Below the pieces are notes generated by a model. The model ran no database searches, was not told the origin of the DNA, and worked only from the letters and a program-made list of their open reading frames with translations. The position numbers and the translations under genes are program-made. Below are positions 18,610 through 27,032 of a stretch of 64,000 nucleotides of DNA, piece by piece. Source of the DNA: Aquibium oceanicum (GTDB taxonomy: Bacteria > Pseudomonadota > Alphaproteobacteria > Rhizobiales > Rhizobiaceae); the NCBI RefSeq assembly GCF_001889605.1, contig NZ_CP018171.1:2254501-2318500 (forward strand). Reading direction: 5' to 3'. Numbering within the stretch: the stretch's first letter is position 1; each line of letters opens with the position of its first letter.

Positions 18610-19602
18610 GTGAACATGGAGCATGGCGCCGGCTTCGACCTGGCGCCGCCTGCCACGCAGGCGGTGCGGGTCGCTCGTGTCGAAAAGCTGACGGCAGACA
18701 TCGTCGGCATCGAGCTCTGCCCGGAGCACGGTCGCGAACTCCTCGCGTTCACGGCCGGGTCGCACGTCGACCTGCATCTTCCGAACGGTCTGCGGCGAAG
18801 CTATTCCCTGGTCAACGACCCTGCCGAACGGCACCGTTACAGGCTGGCCGTAAAGCGCGAACCCGCTGGCCGTGGCGGCTCCGCCCACATCCACGACCTA
18901 TTGGAAGTCGGGCACCGGCTCGAAGTCAGCCGTCCACGAAACAATTTCCTTCTGGAGGAACGGGCCAGCTGTTCGGTCCTGTTCGCCGGCGGAATCGGCG
19001 TCACGCCTCTGATCTCGATGGCGCTTCGGCTATGCAGGCTCGGCCGCCCTTTCCACTTCCACTATGGTGCGCGCTCCCTCCAGGACGCCGCGTTCGTCGA
19101 CGACCTGCGGAAGCTGCCGCTGCCGGAAGGTTCGACGGTCGAGTTCCACTTCGAGGACGCGGGAGGGGGTCCCATCGACTTTCGAGCCATCGCTGAGGCG
19201 GCCCCCGAGGGATCCCACTTCTACTGCTGCGGGCCGGGCCCGATGATCGCCGCCTTCGAATTTCAGTTGGCGCACATCCAACCCTCGCGGCTTCACCGGG
19301 AGCATTTCACGGGCGAGACCGTGTCCGCTCCGCAGGGCGGCTTCGAGGTGGTCCTGGCGAAGTCCGGGCGGAGCATCGTCGTGCCGGAAGGCGTCACCAT
19401 TCTCGATGCGCTTCTCGATGAAGGCGTCGAAGTCGACTTTTCCTGCATGGAGGGCTTCTGCGGCTCATGCCGTGTCGCCGTGCTGGAAGGTAGTCCTACT
19501 CACCACGACACGGTGCTGAGCCCAGGCGAGCGATCGTCGGGCAAGGTCATGATGATCTGCTGCTCGACGGCGGCCGGAGAAAGGCTGGTGCTGGACATCT
19601 GA
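18610..19602 (+). CDS. Oxygenase reductase (FMN, NAD, plant-type 2Fe-2S)
   Basis: A 330-residue reductase of the phthalate dioxygenase reductase/VanB class. Order: FMN domain (RSYSL about residue 60), NAD domain (LFAGGIGVTPLISMA, YCCGPGPMI), and a C-terminal plant-type ferredoxin with cysteines in DFSCMEGFCGSCRVAVL and MICCS. This passes NAD(P)H electrons to the Rieske oxygenase just upstream. The GTG at 18610 is preferred for spacing to GGAGAGAAG; ATG 18616 is equally in frame. It is the natural partner of the 17236 oxygenase. Confidence 0.92.
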   Translation: MNMEHGAGFDLAPPATQAVRVARVEKLTADIVGIELCPEHGRELLAFTAGSHVDLHLPNGLRRSYSLVNDPAERHRYRLAVKREPAGRGGSAHIHDLLEVGHRLEVSRPRNNFLLEERASCSVLFAGGIGVTPLISMALRLCRLGRPFHFHYGARSLQDAAFVDDLRKLPLPEGSTVEFHFEDAGGGPIDFRAIAEAAPEGSHFYCCGPGPMIAAFEFQLAHIQPSRLHREHFTGETVSAPQGGFEVVLAKSGRSIVVPEGVTILDALLDEGVEVDFSCMEGFCGSCRVAVLEGSPTHHDTVLSPGERSSGKVMMICCSTAAGERLVLDI

Positions 19603-19611
19603 ACCATCCGA

Positions 19612-19638
19612 CGAGCCGGCGGGAGTTGATCCGGCTCG
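19612..19638 (+). promoter_or_regulatory. Intercistronic hairpin before the binding-protein gene
   Basis: Perfect 8-bp stem CGAGCCGG/CCGGCTCG with an 11-nt loop and no T-run. It lies between the reductase and the periplasmic binding protein genes and may act as an RNA processing or stability element. Confidence 0.4.
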
Positions 19639-19678
19639 ACCAACGTCATCACTGTTTGAACTCAGGGAGGAGTACCAA

Positions 19679-20872
19679 ATGTTCGAACTGAAGAAAAAAC
19701 TGGCGGCATTCGCCGCAGTCACGGCGCTCGCGGTCGGTTTGCCGGTCACCGCCGGCGCACAGGACCAGATCAAGGTCGGCATTCTGAGCCACGACACGGG
19801 TCCGTTCGCGCAGAACGGCCAGGGCTTCCATCGGGGTATCGAGGTCTATCAGGCGCTCCACGGCAAGTCAGCGGGCGGTCGCGAGATCGAATTCGTCTAC
19901 CGGGACATCGGCGGCCCCAATCCCGCTGTCGGCAAGCGCCTCGCGGAGGAACTGATCGTTCGCGAAAAGGTGCAGATACTTGGCGGGTTCGCCCTGTCGT
20001 CGGAGGCGCTCGCGGTGGGTCCCATCGTCGAGCAGACGAAAACCCCCGCCATCACCTTCATCGCCTCGTCGCCGTCGGTCCTGGCCGGCTCGCAGTATTT
20101 CCTGAAGAGCGGACAGCACATCGCGCAGTCTTCGAGCGCCGGCGCGACCTTCGCACGCAAGCAGGGTGCGGAGAAGTGCTACATCGTCGTGTCCGATTAT
20201 CAGCCCGGCTACGATGCCCAAAAGGCCTTCCGGAAGACTTTCGAGTCGGAAGGCGGGCAGATCGTCGGCGAGGTTCGCGTTCCGCTGAACACGGTGGACT
20301 TCGCTGCCATCGTCGAAGGCATCGCTTCGACAGAAACGGACTGCATCAACGTCTTCGTCCCGCCGGGCGCGCCGGCTATCGGGCTTCTGCGTGCGCTCGC
20401 CGAAAGGGGCCTGGTCGAGAGCAACTTCGTCGTCGGAATGGGCGAGGCCGAAGACCACATCCTGCCGCAGTATGACGACTCCGTCGTGGGCTTCAAAGGC
20501 GCGCTCTATTATGCCGAAGCCCTGGACAACGAAGAGAACAAGACGTTCATTGCGAAGCTGAAGGAACTCTACGGTCCCGATACACAGCCCGATTTCGCCA
20601 GCGCATCCGCCTATGACGGTGCGCATCTCATCTACGAGATGGTGAAATCCCAGGAAGGCAAGGACTGGAGCGGCCCGGACGCCGTAGAAGCGGTGAAGGG
20701 TCTTTCCTGGAACGGCGTGCGCGGTCCCATGAAGATCGATCCCGAGACCCGTGAGCTGGTGCAGAACATCTATCTGCGCGAAGTCCAGAAGGTGGACGGC
20801 AAGCTGCAGAACGCGATCGTCGACCAGCTGGAAGCCGTCGAGGCGCCGTCCAAGGAGTGGATGGAGAACTAG
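19679..20872 (+). CDS. ABC importer substrate-binding protein (branched-chain amino acid/amide type)
   Basis: A 397-residue periplasmic binding protein of the Peripla_BP_6/LivK class. The signal peptide (KKKLAAFAAVTALAVGLPVTAGAQ region) is followed by IKVGILSHDTGPFAQNGQGFHRG. A strong ribosome site (AGGGAGGAG) precedes the ATG. Related binding proteins in aromatic-degradation operons take up aromatic acids rather than leucine, and the Rieske oxygenase upstream favours that here. It is flanked on both sides by stable hairpins, which would favour higher expression than the membrane genes. Confidence 0.92.
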   Translation: MFELKKKLAAFAAVTALAVGLPVTAGAQDQIKVGILSHDTGPFAQNGQGFHRGIEVYQALHGKSAGGREIEFVYRDIGGPNPAVGKRLAEELIVREKVQILGGFALSSEALAVGPIVEQTKTPAITFIASSPSVLAGSQYFLKSGQHIAQSSSAGATFARKQGAEKCYIVVSDYQPGYDAQKAFRKTFESEGGQIVGEVRVPLNTVDFAAIVEGIASTETDCINVFVPPGAPAIGLLRALAERGLVESNFVVGMGEAEDHILPQYDDSVVGFKGALYYAEALDNEENKTFIAKLKELYGPDTQPDFASASAYDGAHLIYEMVKSQEGKDWSGPDAVEAVKGLSWNGVRGPMKIDPETRELVQNIYLREVQKVDGKLQNAIVDQLEAVEAPSKEWMEN

Positions 20873-20880
20873 CCTGCACA

Positions 20881-20922
20881 GCCGGACCGTGCGCATGCGT
20901 CAAGCCTCGCGCATGGTCCGGC
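20881..20922 (+). promoter_or_regulatory. Strong intercistronic hairpin between binding protein and permease genes
   Basis: GCCGGACCGTGCGC (20881-20894) pairs with GCGCATGGTCCGGC (20909-20922), a 14-bp stem with one G-U pair and a 14-nt loop. There is no long T-run, so partial termination or protection of the upstream mRNA end is more likely than full termination. Confidence 0.6.
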
Positions 20923-20950
20923 GCTTCTTCCCTGCGGTTGGAGTGCTTCC

Positions 20951-21826
20951 ATGGAGCAGTTTCTCGCCTCGCTGGCGTTCATCATTCTGTACGGCGGGAC
21001 ATATGGTGCCGTGCTGTTCATCATCTCCGTCGGGCTGGTCATGACCATGGGGCTGATGCGCGTGCCGAACCTGGCGCACGGTGCATTCGCCGCGCTTGGC
21101 GGATATCTGACCATCCTGCTGATGAACCAGGCGGGCGCGAACTACTTCGTCGCCGTCCCCGTTGCGGTCATTCTCGTCGCGGCTCTCGGGGCGCTCGCGG
21201 AGCGCACGATCTATGTACGCCTCTACAACATCCCCGAACTGGACCAGATCCTGCTGACGGTCGGTATCGCCTTCATTTTCGTCGGAGGACTGGCGCTGAC
21301 GTTCGGGCCGAACGTCTTCACCATCAGGCTGCCCGAGGTGCTGAGCGGATCGGTGGACCTGTTCGGGCGTTCGTTCCCGGTCTACCGCGTCTTCCTTCTC
21401 GCCGTCGGCGCGCTGATCATCCTCGGGTTCTGGCTCGTCTTCGACCGCACGACGCTGGGCGCGAAGCTCCGCGCGGCGGTCGACAACCGCAGCATGGCGC
21501 AGGCGACCGGCATCAATGTGGAGCGCATCGTGATGCTCGCCTTCGCGGCCGGTACCGGCCTCGCGGCACTGGGCGGCGCCATCGGTGCCGGCTTGTTTCC
21601 CCTGGAGCCGCTCTATCCGATCAAGTACCTGACCATCATCTTGATCATCGTGGCGCTATCCGGCTTCGGCAACATCAAGTCGTCGATCGTCGTCGCAATG
21701 GTGGTGGGCATCGCCGACACCGCGGCGCGCTACTACCTTCCGGAACTGGGCGGCTTCGCCATCTACGCACTCGTCATCGCGGCGGTCGCCATGCGCCCGG
21801 CCGGAATGTTCGCCAGGCAGGGATAG
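20951..21826 (+). CDS. Branched-chain-type ABC permease (LivH-like)
   Basis: A 291-residue inner-membrane permease with about eight hydrophobic segments. GLMRVPNLAHGAFAALGGYL and the cytoplasmic RAAVDNRSMAQATGINVERI are hallmark LivH segments. It pairs with the LivM-like permease 6 bp downstream to form the channel of the importer served by the 19679 binding protein. Confidence 0.93.
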   Translation: MEQFLASLAFIILYGGTYGAVLFIISVGLVMTMGLMRVPNLAHGAFAALGGYLTILLMNQAGANYFVAVPVAVILVAALGALAERTIYVRLYNIPELDQILLTVGIAFIFVGGLALTFGPNVFTIRLPEVLSGSVDLFGRSFPVYRVFLLAVGALIILGFWLVFDRTTLGAKLRAAVDNRSMAQATGINVERIVMLAFAAGTGLAALGGAIGAGLFPLEPLYPIKYLTIILIIVALSGFGNIKSSIVVAMVVGIADTAARYYLPELGGFAIYALVIAAVAMRPAGMFARQG

Positions 21827-21832
21827 GCACGG

Positions 21833-22837
21833 ATGAAGATCACTGTCTCTTCCACGGGCCTGAGTGCCCTCGACCGGCCGCGTTTGCCGATGATCGCGCT
21901 GGTCGTCTTCGCGCTGGCGCTGGCCGTCTTCTTCGTCTTTCCGGACCGCCTTTCGCTTGCCGCCTATATCGGCATATTCGCGCTGTTTGCGCTGTCGCTC
22001 GATCTGGCGCTCGGCATGGCGGGCATCGTCACGCTCGGTCATGCCGCGTTCTTCGGCGTGGGAGCCTACACCGCGGGGTGGCTGGCGCTTGCCGGCTGGC
22101 AGGAGCCGATCACCGGCGTCGTGATCTCGGGCCTCTGTGCGGCCGCGCTGGCAGGGGCGCTCGGGCCTTTCATCCTGCGCCTGACGGGTTTGCCTCTGGT
22201 CATGGTCACGCTGGCCGTCGGCGTCTTTCTGTTCGAGGCCGCGAACAAGCTCACGTGGCTGACGGGTGGAGACGACGGGCTGTACGGGATGACGTTCAGC
22301 CCGGTCCTCGGCATCTTCGAGTGGTCGATCTACGGCACGACCGACTATCTCTACGTGCTCGCCTGGCTCGCTCTGGCTTTCTACGGCTGCCACAGGCTGA
22401 CGACGTCGAACTTCGGACTGGCGCTGCGCGGCGTCCGCGAGAATCGCCTTCGCATGAGCCTGCTCGGCTCGTCGGTCCTCGCGCAACTCACCCTTGCCTA
22501 TGCACTCAGCGCCTTCATAGCAGGGGTTGCCGGCGCCTTGCTCGCCCAGACGTCCGAGTTCGTCGGTCTCGAAGTCCTGAGCGTCGAGAAGTCGATCGAC
22601 GTAGTGGTGATACTCGTGCTCGGAGGCGTCGGCCACCTCTACGGCGCGCTTCTCGGCGCGCCGGTCTACCTGCTCATCAAGGACATGAGCAAGGAGTGGA
22701 ACCCGCACGCCTGGATGATCATCATCGGGTTCATGCTGGTCTTCGTCATGCTGGTGGCGCGTGGCGGCATTCACGGCGTGCTTCACAAGGTGATCGCGCG
22801 TTCTCGAGGCAAACTCCCGAATGGAGAACCCCGGTGA
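21833..22837 (+). CDS. Branched-chain-type ABC permease (LivM-like)
   Basis: A 334-residue inner-membrane permease. TM segments begin at IALVVFALALAVFFVF; LDLALGMAGIVTLGHAAFFGVGAY and ALRGVRENRLRMSLLG are the LivM signatures. Its TGA overlaps the GTG start of the following ATPase gene (GTGA at 22834-22837), indicating translational coupling. Confidence 0.93.
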   Translation: MKITVSSTGLSALDRPRLPMIALVVFALALAVFFVFPDRLSLAAYIGIFALFALSLDLALGMAGIVTLGHAAFFGVGAYTAGWLALAGWQEPITGVVISGLCAAALAGALGPFILRLTGLPLVMVTLAVGVFLFEAANKLTWLTGGDDGLYGMTFSPVLGIFEWSIYGTTDYLYVLAWLALAFYGCHRLTTSNFGLALRGVRENRLRMSLLGSSVLAQLTLAYALSAFIAGVAGALLAQTSEFVGLEVLSVEKSIDVVVILVLGGVGHLYGALLGAPVYLLIKDMSKEWNPHAWMIIIGFMLVFVMLVARGGIHGVLHKVIARSRGKLPNGEPR

Positions 22838-23616
22838 CCGACAACCTCCTCGAAGCGATCGGCCTGCAGAAGTCGTTCGGCGCGCTGAAGGTGGCACAGG
22901 ACGTCACGCTTCGGCTTCGTGTCGGCGAACGCCACGCGCTCATCGGGCCGAACGGCGCGGGCAAGTCGACGCTGGTGGCACTGCTTTCCGGCGTCCTCGC
23001 TCTCGGCGGCGGCCGGATCCTGCTCGGGGGGCGCGACATCGGCCGGTCCTCCCCATCGCAGCGCACGCGTGAAGGGCTGGTCCGCACCTTCCAGGTGTCG
23101 AACCTCTTCGGCGGATTGACGGTGCTCGAGAACGTCTATCTTGCCGTCAGCGAACGGGCCGGCGCCAGCTTCCGGCTTTGGCGTCCGGCATACCGGAATA
23201 CTGACCTGATCGACCGGGCGCATGAGATACTGGAGCAGCTCGGCCTCGGCGAAGTGGCCCGGACGCGGGTCGACCAGCTGGCCTACGGTCAGCAGAGGCT
23301 CCTCGAAATCGCCATCGCCCTGGCGCTTAGACCCAAGGTCCTGCTTCTCGACGAACCGACCGCCGGAATTCCATCGACCGAGGCCGGCATCCTCCTCGAC
23401 GCGCTGGACCGGCTCCCGCCGGAGATCGCGATACTGCTCATCGAGCACGACATGCAGGTGGTCCGCCGCTTTGCCTCGACGGTCACCGTCCTGGTGGAAG
23501 GGAAGATACTGATGACCGGCAGCCCGATCGAAGTGATGAGCTCCGAGGAGGTCCGCTCGGTCTATCTGGGCAAGGCGGGACAGACGCGCTTCGCATCCGA
23601 GGTGGCACATGCTTGA
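22834..23616 (+). CDS. ABC ATPase (LivG-like)
   Basis: A 260-residue ATPase with Walker A GPNGAGKST, Q-loop region TFQVSNLF, a signature region LAYGQQRLLEIA (the ABC signature reads AYGQQR, as in LivG proteins) and Walker B VLLLDEPTAGI, then the H-loop histidine in EHDM. It starts at the GTG overlapping the LivM stop. One of two ATPases of the importer. Confidence 0.93.
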   Translation: MTDNLLEAIGLQKSFGALKVAQDVTLRLRVGERHALIGPNGAGKSTLVALLSGVLALGGGRILLGGRDIGRSSPSQRTREGLVRTFQVSNLFGGLTVLENVYLAVSERAGASFRLWRPAYRNTDLIDRAHEILEQLGLGEVARTRVDQLAYGQQRLLEIAIALALRPKVLLLDEPTAGIPSTEAGILLDALDRLPPEIAILLIEHDMQVVRRFASTVTVLVEGKILMTGSPIEVMSSEEVRSVYLGKAGQTRFASEVAHA

Positions 23617-24304
23617 GGCCGAACGTCTCACGGGAGGGTGGGGTCCCACGATCGTCGTGGAGAACGTGGACCTGAATGTCGGCGATGCCGAGTGTCTGGC
23701 GATCGTGGGGCGCAACGGCGTCGGCAAGACGACGCTCCTCGAACTCGTTGCCGGGAGGACCAGTGCGAAATCGGGTCGCCTGCGTCTCGACGGGCAGGAT
23801 CTGGTGCCGCTGTCGATCTATCAGCGCGCCCGTGCCGGGCTCGGCTATGTTCCCCAGAACCGCGAGGTGTTTCCGACGCTGACCGTCCGCGAGCATCTTT
23901 CGATCGCGTCGCGGCCGGGGCGCTGGACGCGCGAGAAGGTCCTGGAACTGCTGCCCCGGCTGGGCCAGCGTCTCGACAACCTCGGCTCGCAGCTGTCCGG
24001 CGGGGAGCAACAGATGCTGGCGATCGCGCGGGCATTGCTTGGTAATCCCCGGCTGATCCTGATGGACGAACCATCGGAAGGCCTTGCGCCGGTCGTGGTC
24101 GAACATCTCATCTCCGTGCTTCGGGAGATCATTTCGGACGGGTCCCTGTCGATGATCCTCGTCGAGCAGCGGATCGATCTCGCCCTGGAGCTGTCCGACC
24201 GTTTCATCATCATGGACCGCGGGCAGATCACCTATCAGGCGAACAGCGCCGACTTCGACCTTGAGGCCGGCCGCCTGCCGGAACTCATGGGCCTCACACA
24301 CTAG
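23609..24304 (+). CDS. ABC ATPase (LivF-like)
   Basis: A 231-residue ATPase overlapping the previous gene by 8 bp. Walker A GRNGVGKTT, signature LSGGEQQMLAIARALL, Walker B LILMDEPSEGLAP, and YVPQNREVFPTLTVREHL are the usual LivF features. The second ATPase of the importer. Confidence 0.94.
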   Translation: MLEAERLTGGWGPTIVVENVDLNVGDAECLAIVGRNGVGKTTLLELVAGRTSAKSGRLRLDGQDLVPLSIYQRARAGLGYVPQNREVFPTLTVREHLSIASRPGRWTREKVLELLPRLGQRLDNLGSQLSGGEQQMLAIARALLGNPRLILMDEPSEGLAPVVVEHLISVLREIISDGSLSMILVEQRIDLALELSDRFIIMDRGQITYQANSADFDLEAGRLPELMGLTH

Positions 24305-24331
24305 AAAAAACGGAAAGCACGAAGGTACGAC

Positions 24332-25273
24332 ATGGCGTTCATCCATCCGAAACTGCGTCCCCTCATCAAGGCCGCAATAGGCCAGCCGACGATCGCCGGG
24401 CTCGCCCCGTCGGACGTTCGGACCAAATCCGAGGAGAGGGCACGCGCCCGCCCCAAGGGTCCGGAAATCGACCGGGTTTGGGACCGCACGGTGACCGCCG
24501 AAGACGGACACGAGGTGCCGGTCCGCATCTATTGCCCGGCATCGGCGCAAGGGGTCGTCGTCGCCATGCATGGCGGCGGCTGGATCGCGGGCAGCATAGA
24601 CACCTTCGACGACGTGTCCCGACATATCGCCAACGATTCCGGCCAGGCCGTTGTCAATGTCGGTTACAGGCTCGCCCCCGAAAACCCGTTTCCCGCCGGC
24701 CTGAACGACGTGCTGGCCGTGCTGCGCTGGGTGGCCCGCCATGGCGCGGACGAAGGCATTCCGGGCGAGAAACTGATGCTTCTGGGCGATTCCGCCGGCG
24801 CCAACCTCGCAGCCGCGGCGGCGCTGACCTTCAGGGACGCGGCGGAGCCGAACATCCTCCTGCAGGTGCTCGTCTATCCGGGCCTCGATGCACGGATGGA
24901 AAGCGAGACGCACGAGCTTTATCAGGAAGGCTACATACTGAGCAGCAACGACGTCGCCCACACGTTCCGGACCTATGGCGTGGGCCAGACGGCCGAGGCG
25001 GACGACTGGCGCGTCTCGCCCCTGCGTGCCGATGACGTGACAGGCGTCGCGCCCGCGCTGCTGATCTCGGCGGAGTGCGACCCGCTCCGCGGCGACTCGG
25101 TCGCCTATGCGCAAAAGCTGCTCGAGGCGGGCGTCCCGGCGACGCACGTCACCTATTCCGGCGTCACCCACCTGTTCTTCGGCATGCGGGCGAGCCTGGA
25201 GGCGAGCAAGATGGCGCAGTTGCAGGCGGCGGCGGCGATACGCGACGCGGTTCGAAATCCCAGCCAGGAATGA
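24332..25273 (+). CDS. Alpha/beta hydrolase, HSL-family esterase
   Basis: A 313-residue esterase of the hormone-sensitive lipase family. The oxyanion-hole motif is HGGGWIAGS, the nucleophile elbow GDSAGANLA, the acid residue lies in ECDPLRGDS and the histidine in VTHLFFGM. Within this operon it may cleave an ester of the imported aromatic compound before or after oxygenation. No signal peptide, so cytoplasmic. Confidence 0.9.
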   Translation: MAFIHPKLRPLIKAAIGQPTIAGLAPSDVRTKSEERARARPKGPEIDRVWDRTVTAEDGHEVPVRIYCPASAQGVVVAMHGGGWIAGSIDTFDDVSRHIANDSGQAVVNVGYRLAPENPFPAGLNDVLAVLRWVARHGADEGIPGEKLMLLGDSAGANLAAAAALTFRDAAEPNILLQVLVYPGLDARMESETHELYQEGYILSSNDVAHTFRTYGVGQTAEADDWRVSPLRADDVTGVAPALLISAECDPLRGDSVAYAQKLLEAGVPATHVTYSGVTHLFFGMRASLEASKMAQLQAAAAIRDAVRNPSQE

Positions 25274-25333
25274 TTGTGAGGCTTCCAAAAATTCCATATC
25301 AATGCAGCGACTTGGGGAAACTACGGATGCATC

Positions 25334-25882
25334 GTGGCTCAGAAGAATAGCGAAAGCGGTATCATCTTCGACGACATGCGGGCGTTCGCGGAACTCTGGG
25401 CTCGCGAACTTCCGAGTTCCGATCCCGAGTTGTTCGGGCTCATCGGGTCGATACTCCGTCTGGCGTCGCTGCTCGAGAACGAATTCAGAAGCTACACGCA
25501 GGCCACCTTCGACATGGGCACCGGCGACATGCGGATTCTTCTTGCCCTCCGTCGCGCAGGAGCACCCTTTGCCATGCGGCCCACGGATCTCTTCCAGTCG
25601 CTGCTGATTACCTCCGGCGCGGTCACCAAGCAGGTGGAGCGGTTGACGAGGCGCGGATTGGTCGATCGCATCCCCGACGCGAACAGGAAGCGCAGCTGGC
25701 AGATCCATCTGACCGAGAAGGGAAAGGAAGTGACGGACGTGGCCCTGGAAGCGATCGGTTCCCGCTTCGACATCGCCTCCGCGTTTCATCGCATACCGCT
25801 GTCGGAACGCAGGGCCGGCAACGAGTTCCTGGTCAAGATGATAGAAGGCTACAAGGCGTCCCCGAACGAGGCGGCAGGATGA
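25334..25882 (+). CDS. MarR family transcriptional regulator
   Basis: A 182-residue winged-helix regulator: recognition helix region TSGAVTKQVERLTRRGLVDR, wing RIPDANRKRSWQIHLTEKG, and long terminal helices for dimerisation. The GTG at 25334 is the start in an otherwise weak translation context. The stop overlaps the SDR gene (ATGA). The operon's promoter and that of the 76-aa gene at 26904 share the palindrome TCTTCC-N2-GGAAGA; the 6-bp arms separated by two bases suit a MarR dimer, so it probably represses its own operon until a substrate-derived ligand binds. This is inference. Confidence 0.9.
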   Translation: MAQKNSESGIIFDDMRAFAELWARELPSSDPELFGLIGSILRLASLLENEFRSYTQATFDMGTGDMRILLALRRAGAPFAMRPTDLFQSLLITSGAVTKQVERLTRRGLVDRIPDANRKRSWQIHLTEKGKEVTDVALEAIGSRFDIASAFHRIPLSERRAGNEFLVKMIEGYKASPNEAAG

Positions 25883-26631
25883 GGCTCGCCGGCCGGACGG
25901 CGATCGTCACCGGCGGTGCCTCGGGGATCGGGTTCTCCTTCGCCGAGCGCTTCGTCGCGGAAGGAGCGAAGGTCGTCATCGCGGATGTTCGCGGCGCGGC
26001 CGCGGCGGCGGAAAAGTTGGGAGGCGAAGACACCTGCATAGGGATCGAGGCGGACGTCTCCTCCGAGGACAGCGTTGGCCGCATGATCGACGCCACGCTC
26101 GCTCAGTTCGGCCAGCTCGACATCCTGATCAACAACGCCGCGATCTCCTCGACCTTGAAGCCTACGCCTTTCGAGATGACGTCCCTTACGGAATGGGAAA
26201 ACATCTTCCGGATCAACACGTTCGGAACGTTTCTATGCTGCAGGGCTGCGGCGGAGCCCATGCGCGCGGCCGGTAGCGGACGGATCATCAACATAACGTC
26301 CGGCACCGCGTTCAAGGGCACGCCCCTGATGATGCCCTATGTCGCCAGCAAGGGAGCCATCATCAGCATGACTCGCGCGCTGGCAAACGAACTCGGCCGG
26401 AACAACATCCTGGTGAATGCCATCGCGCCGGGCTTCACGGAAACTGATGCCATGAAGCAGAACACCGAATTCTATGCGGCTGCAAAGGATGTTGCCGTTT
26501 CCACTCGAGCCCTCAGGCGGGAAGCTCGTCCCGGGGATCTGGTCGGAGCCGCCGTTTTCCTGGCGAGCGATGACTCCTCCTTCATCACCGGACAGATACT
26601 CGCCGTCGACGGCGGCTCGGTCTATCACTGA
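25879..26631 (+). CDS. Short-chain dehydrogenase/reductase
   Basis: A 250-residue classical SDR: NAD(P) motif TGGASGIGFS, NNAA structural motif, active-site YVASK with the upstream serine in NITSGT, and IAPGFTETDAM. Acidic residues after the second strand (VIADVRG) favour NAD. The last gene of the 17236 operon; it overlaps the MarR stop by 4 bp. Likely oxidises an alcohol or cis-diol intermediate of the pathway; the substrate is unknown. Confidence 0.92.
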   Translation: MRLAGRTAIVTGGASGIGFSFAERFVAEGAKVVIADVRGAAAAAEKLGGEDTCIGIEADVSSEDSVGRMIDATLAQFGQLDILINNAAISSTLKPTPFEMTSLTEWENIFRINTFGTFLCCRAAAEPMRAAGSGRIINITSGTAFKGTPLMMPYVASKGAIISMTRALANELGRNNILVNAIAPGFTETDAMKQNTEFYAAAKDVAVSTRALRREARPGDLVGAAVFLASDDSSFITGQILAVDGGSVYH

Positions 26632-26673
26632 AGCGCACCGACAAAGCTGCCCCAGCAAACGTGCCGCGGGTGG

Positions 26674-26904
26674 TTACGCGGTCACCTTGTATTCCTCCGC
26701 TCCGAGGGCGGCATCGGCCTGAACCGGCATGCCCAGTACGATCAGCGGAAAACCATCCTCGAGTTCCCGCCGGCGCGCCGCGGCCAGCATTTCATACATG
26801 TCCGGATGCACCCGGATCCCGTCAGGAAGCCTGTTCTGCTCCTCCATCCGAAGCAGTTCCGTGCTGGCGCGATCCAGGAAGTCAGCGAAACCTCGCGGGT
26901 GCAT
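26674..26904 (-). CDS. Hypothetical protein, 76 aa, co-regulated with the Rieske operon
   Basis: No family is recognised. The 76-residue product is soluble, with an amphipathic helical first half (FADFLDRASTELLRMEEQ) and MYEMLAAARRRELEDG in the middle. ATG 26904 has a near-perfect GGAGGA ribosome site; longer in-frame extensions lack one and would run through the promoter. It converges with the SDR gene, 42 bp apart. Its promoter carries the same -35 and operator as the 17236 operon, so it is probably part of the same response: for example an accessory or stabilising subunit. Confidence 0.7.
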   Translation of the reverse strand: MHPRGFADFLDRASTELLRMEEQNRLPDGIRVHPDMYEMLAAARRRELEDGFPLIVLGMPVQADAALGAEEYKVTA

Positions 26905-26920
26905 GAATTCTCCTCCATAA

Positions 26921-26960
26921 TCTTCCTTGGAAGATGACATGGAAGCCCTATCTCGGTCAA
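26921..26960 (-). promoter_or_regulatory. Promoter/operator of the 76-aa gene
   Basis: On the minus strand TTGACC (26960-26955), 17 nt, then TCATCTTCC where the -10 overlaps the perfect palindrome TCTTCC-AA-GGAAGA (26934-26921). Layout and -35 are identical to the promoter at 17166-17205. Confidence 0.65.
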
Positions 26961-27032
26961 CCTTCCAGCAATTCGTGATCAGACGGACTGCCTCTGCAAG
27001 CCCGTCCGCCGACACACGAGCCGTTCGGAGGA

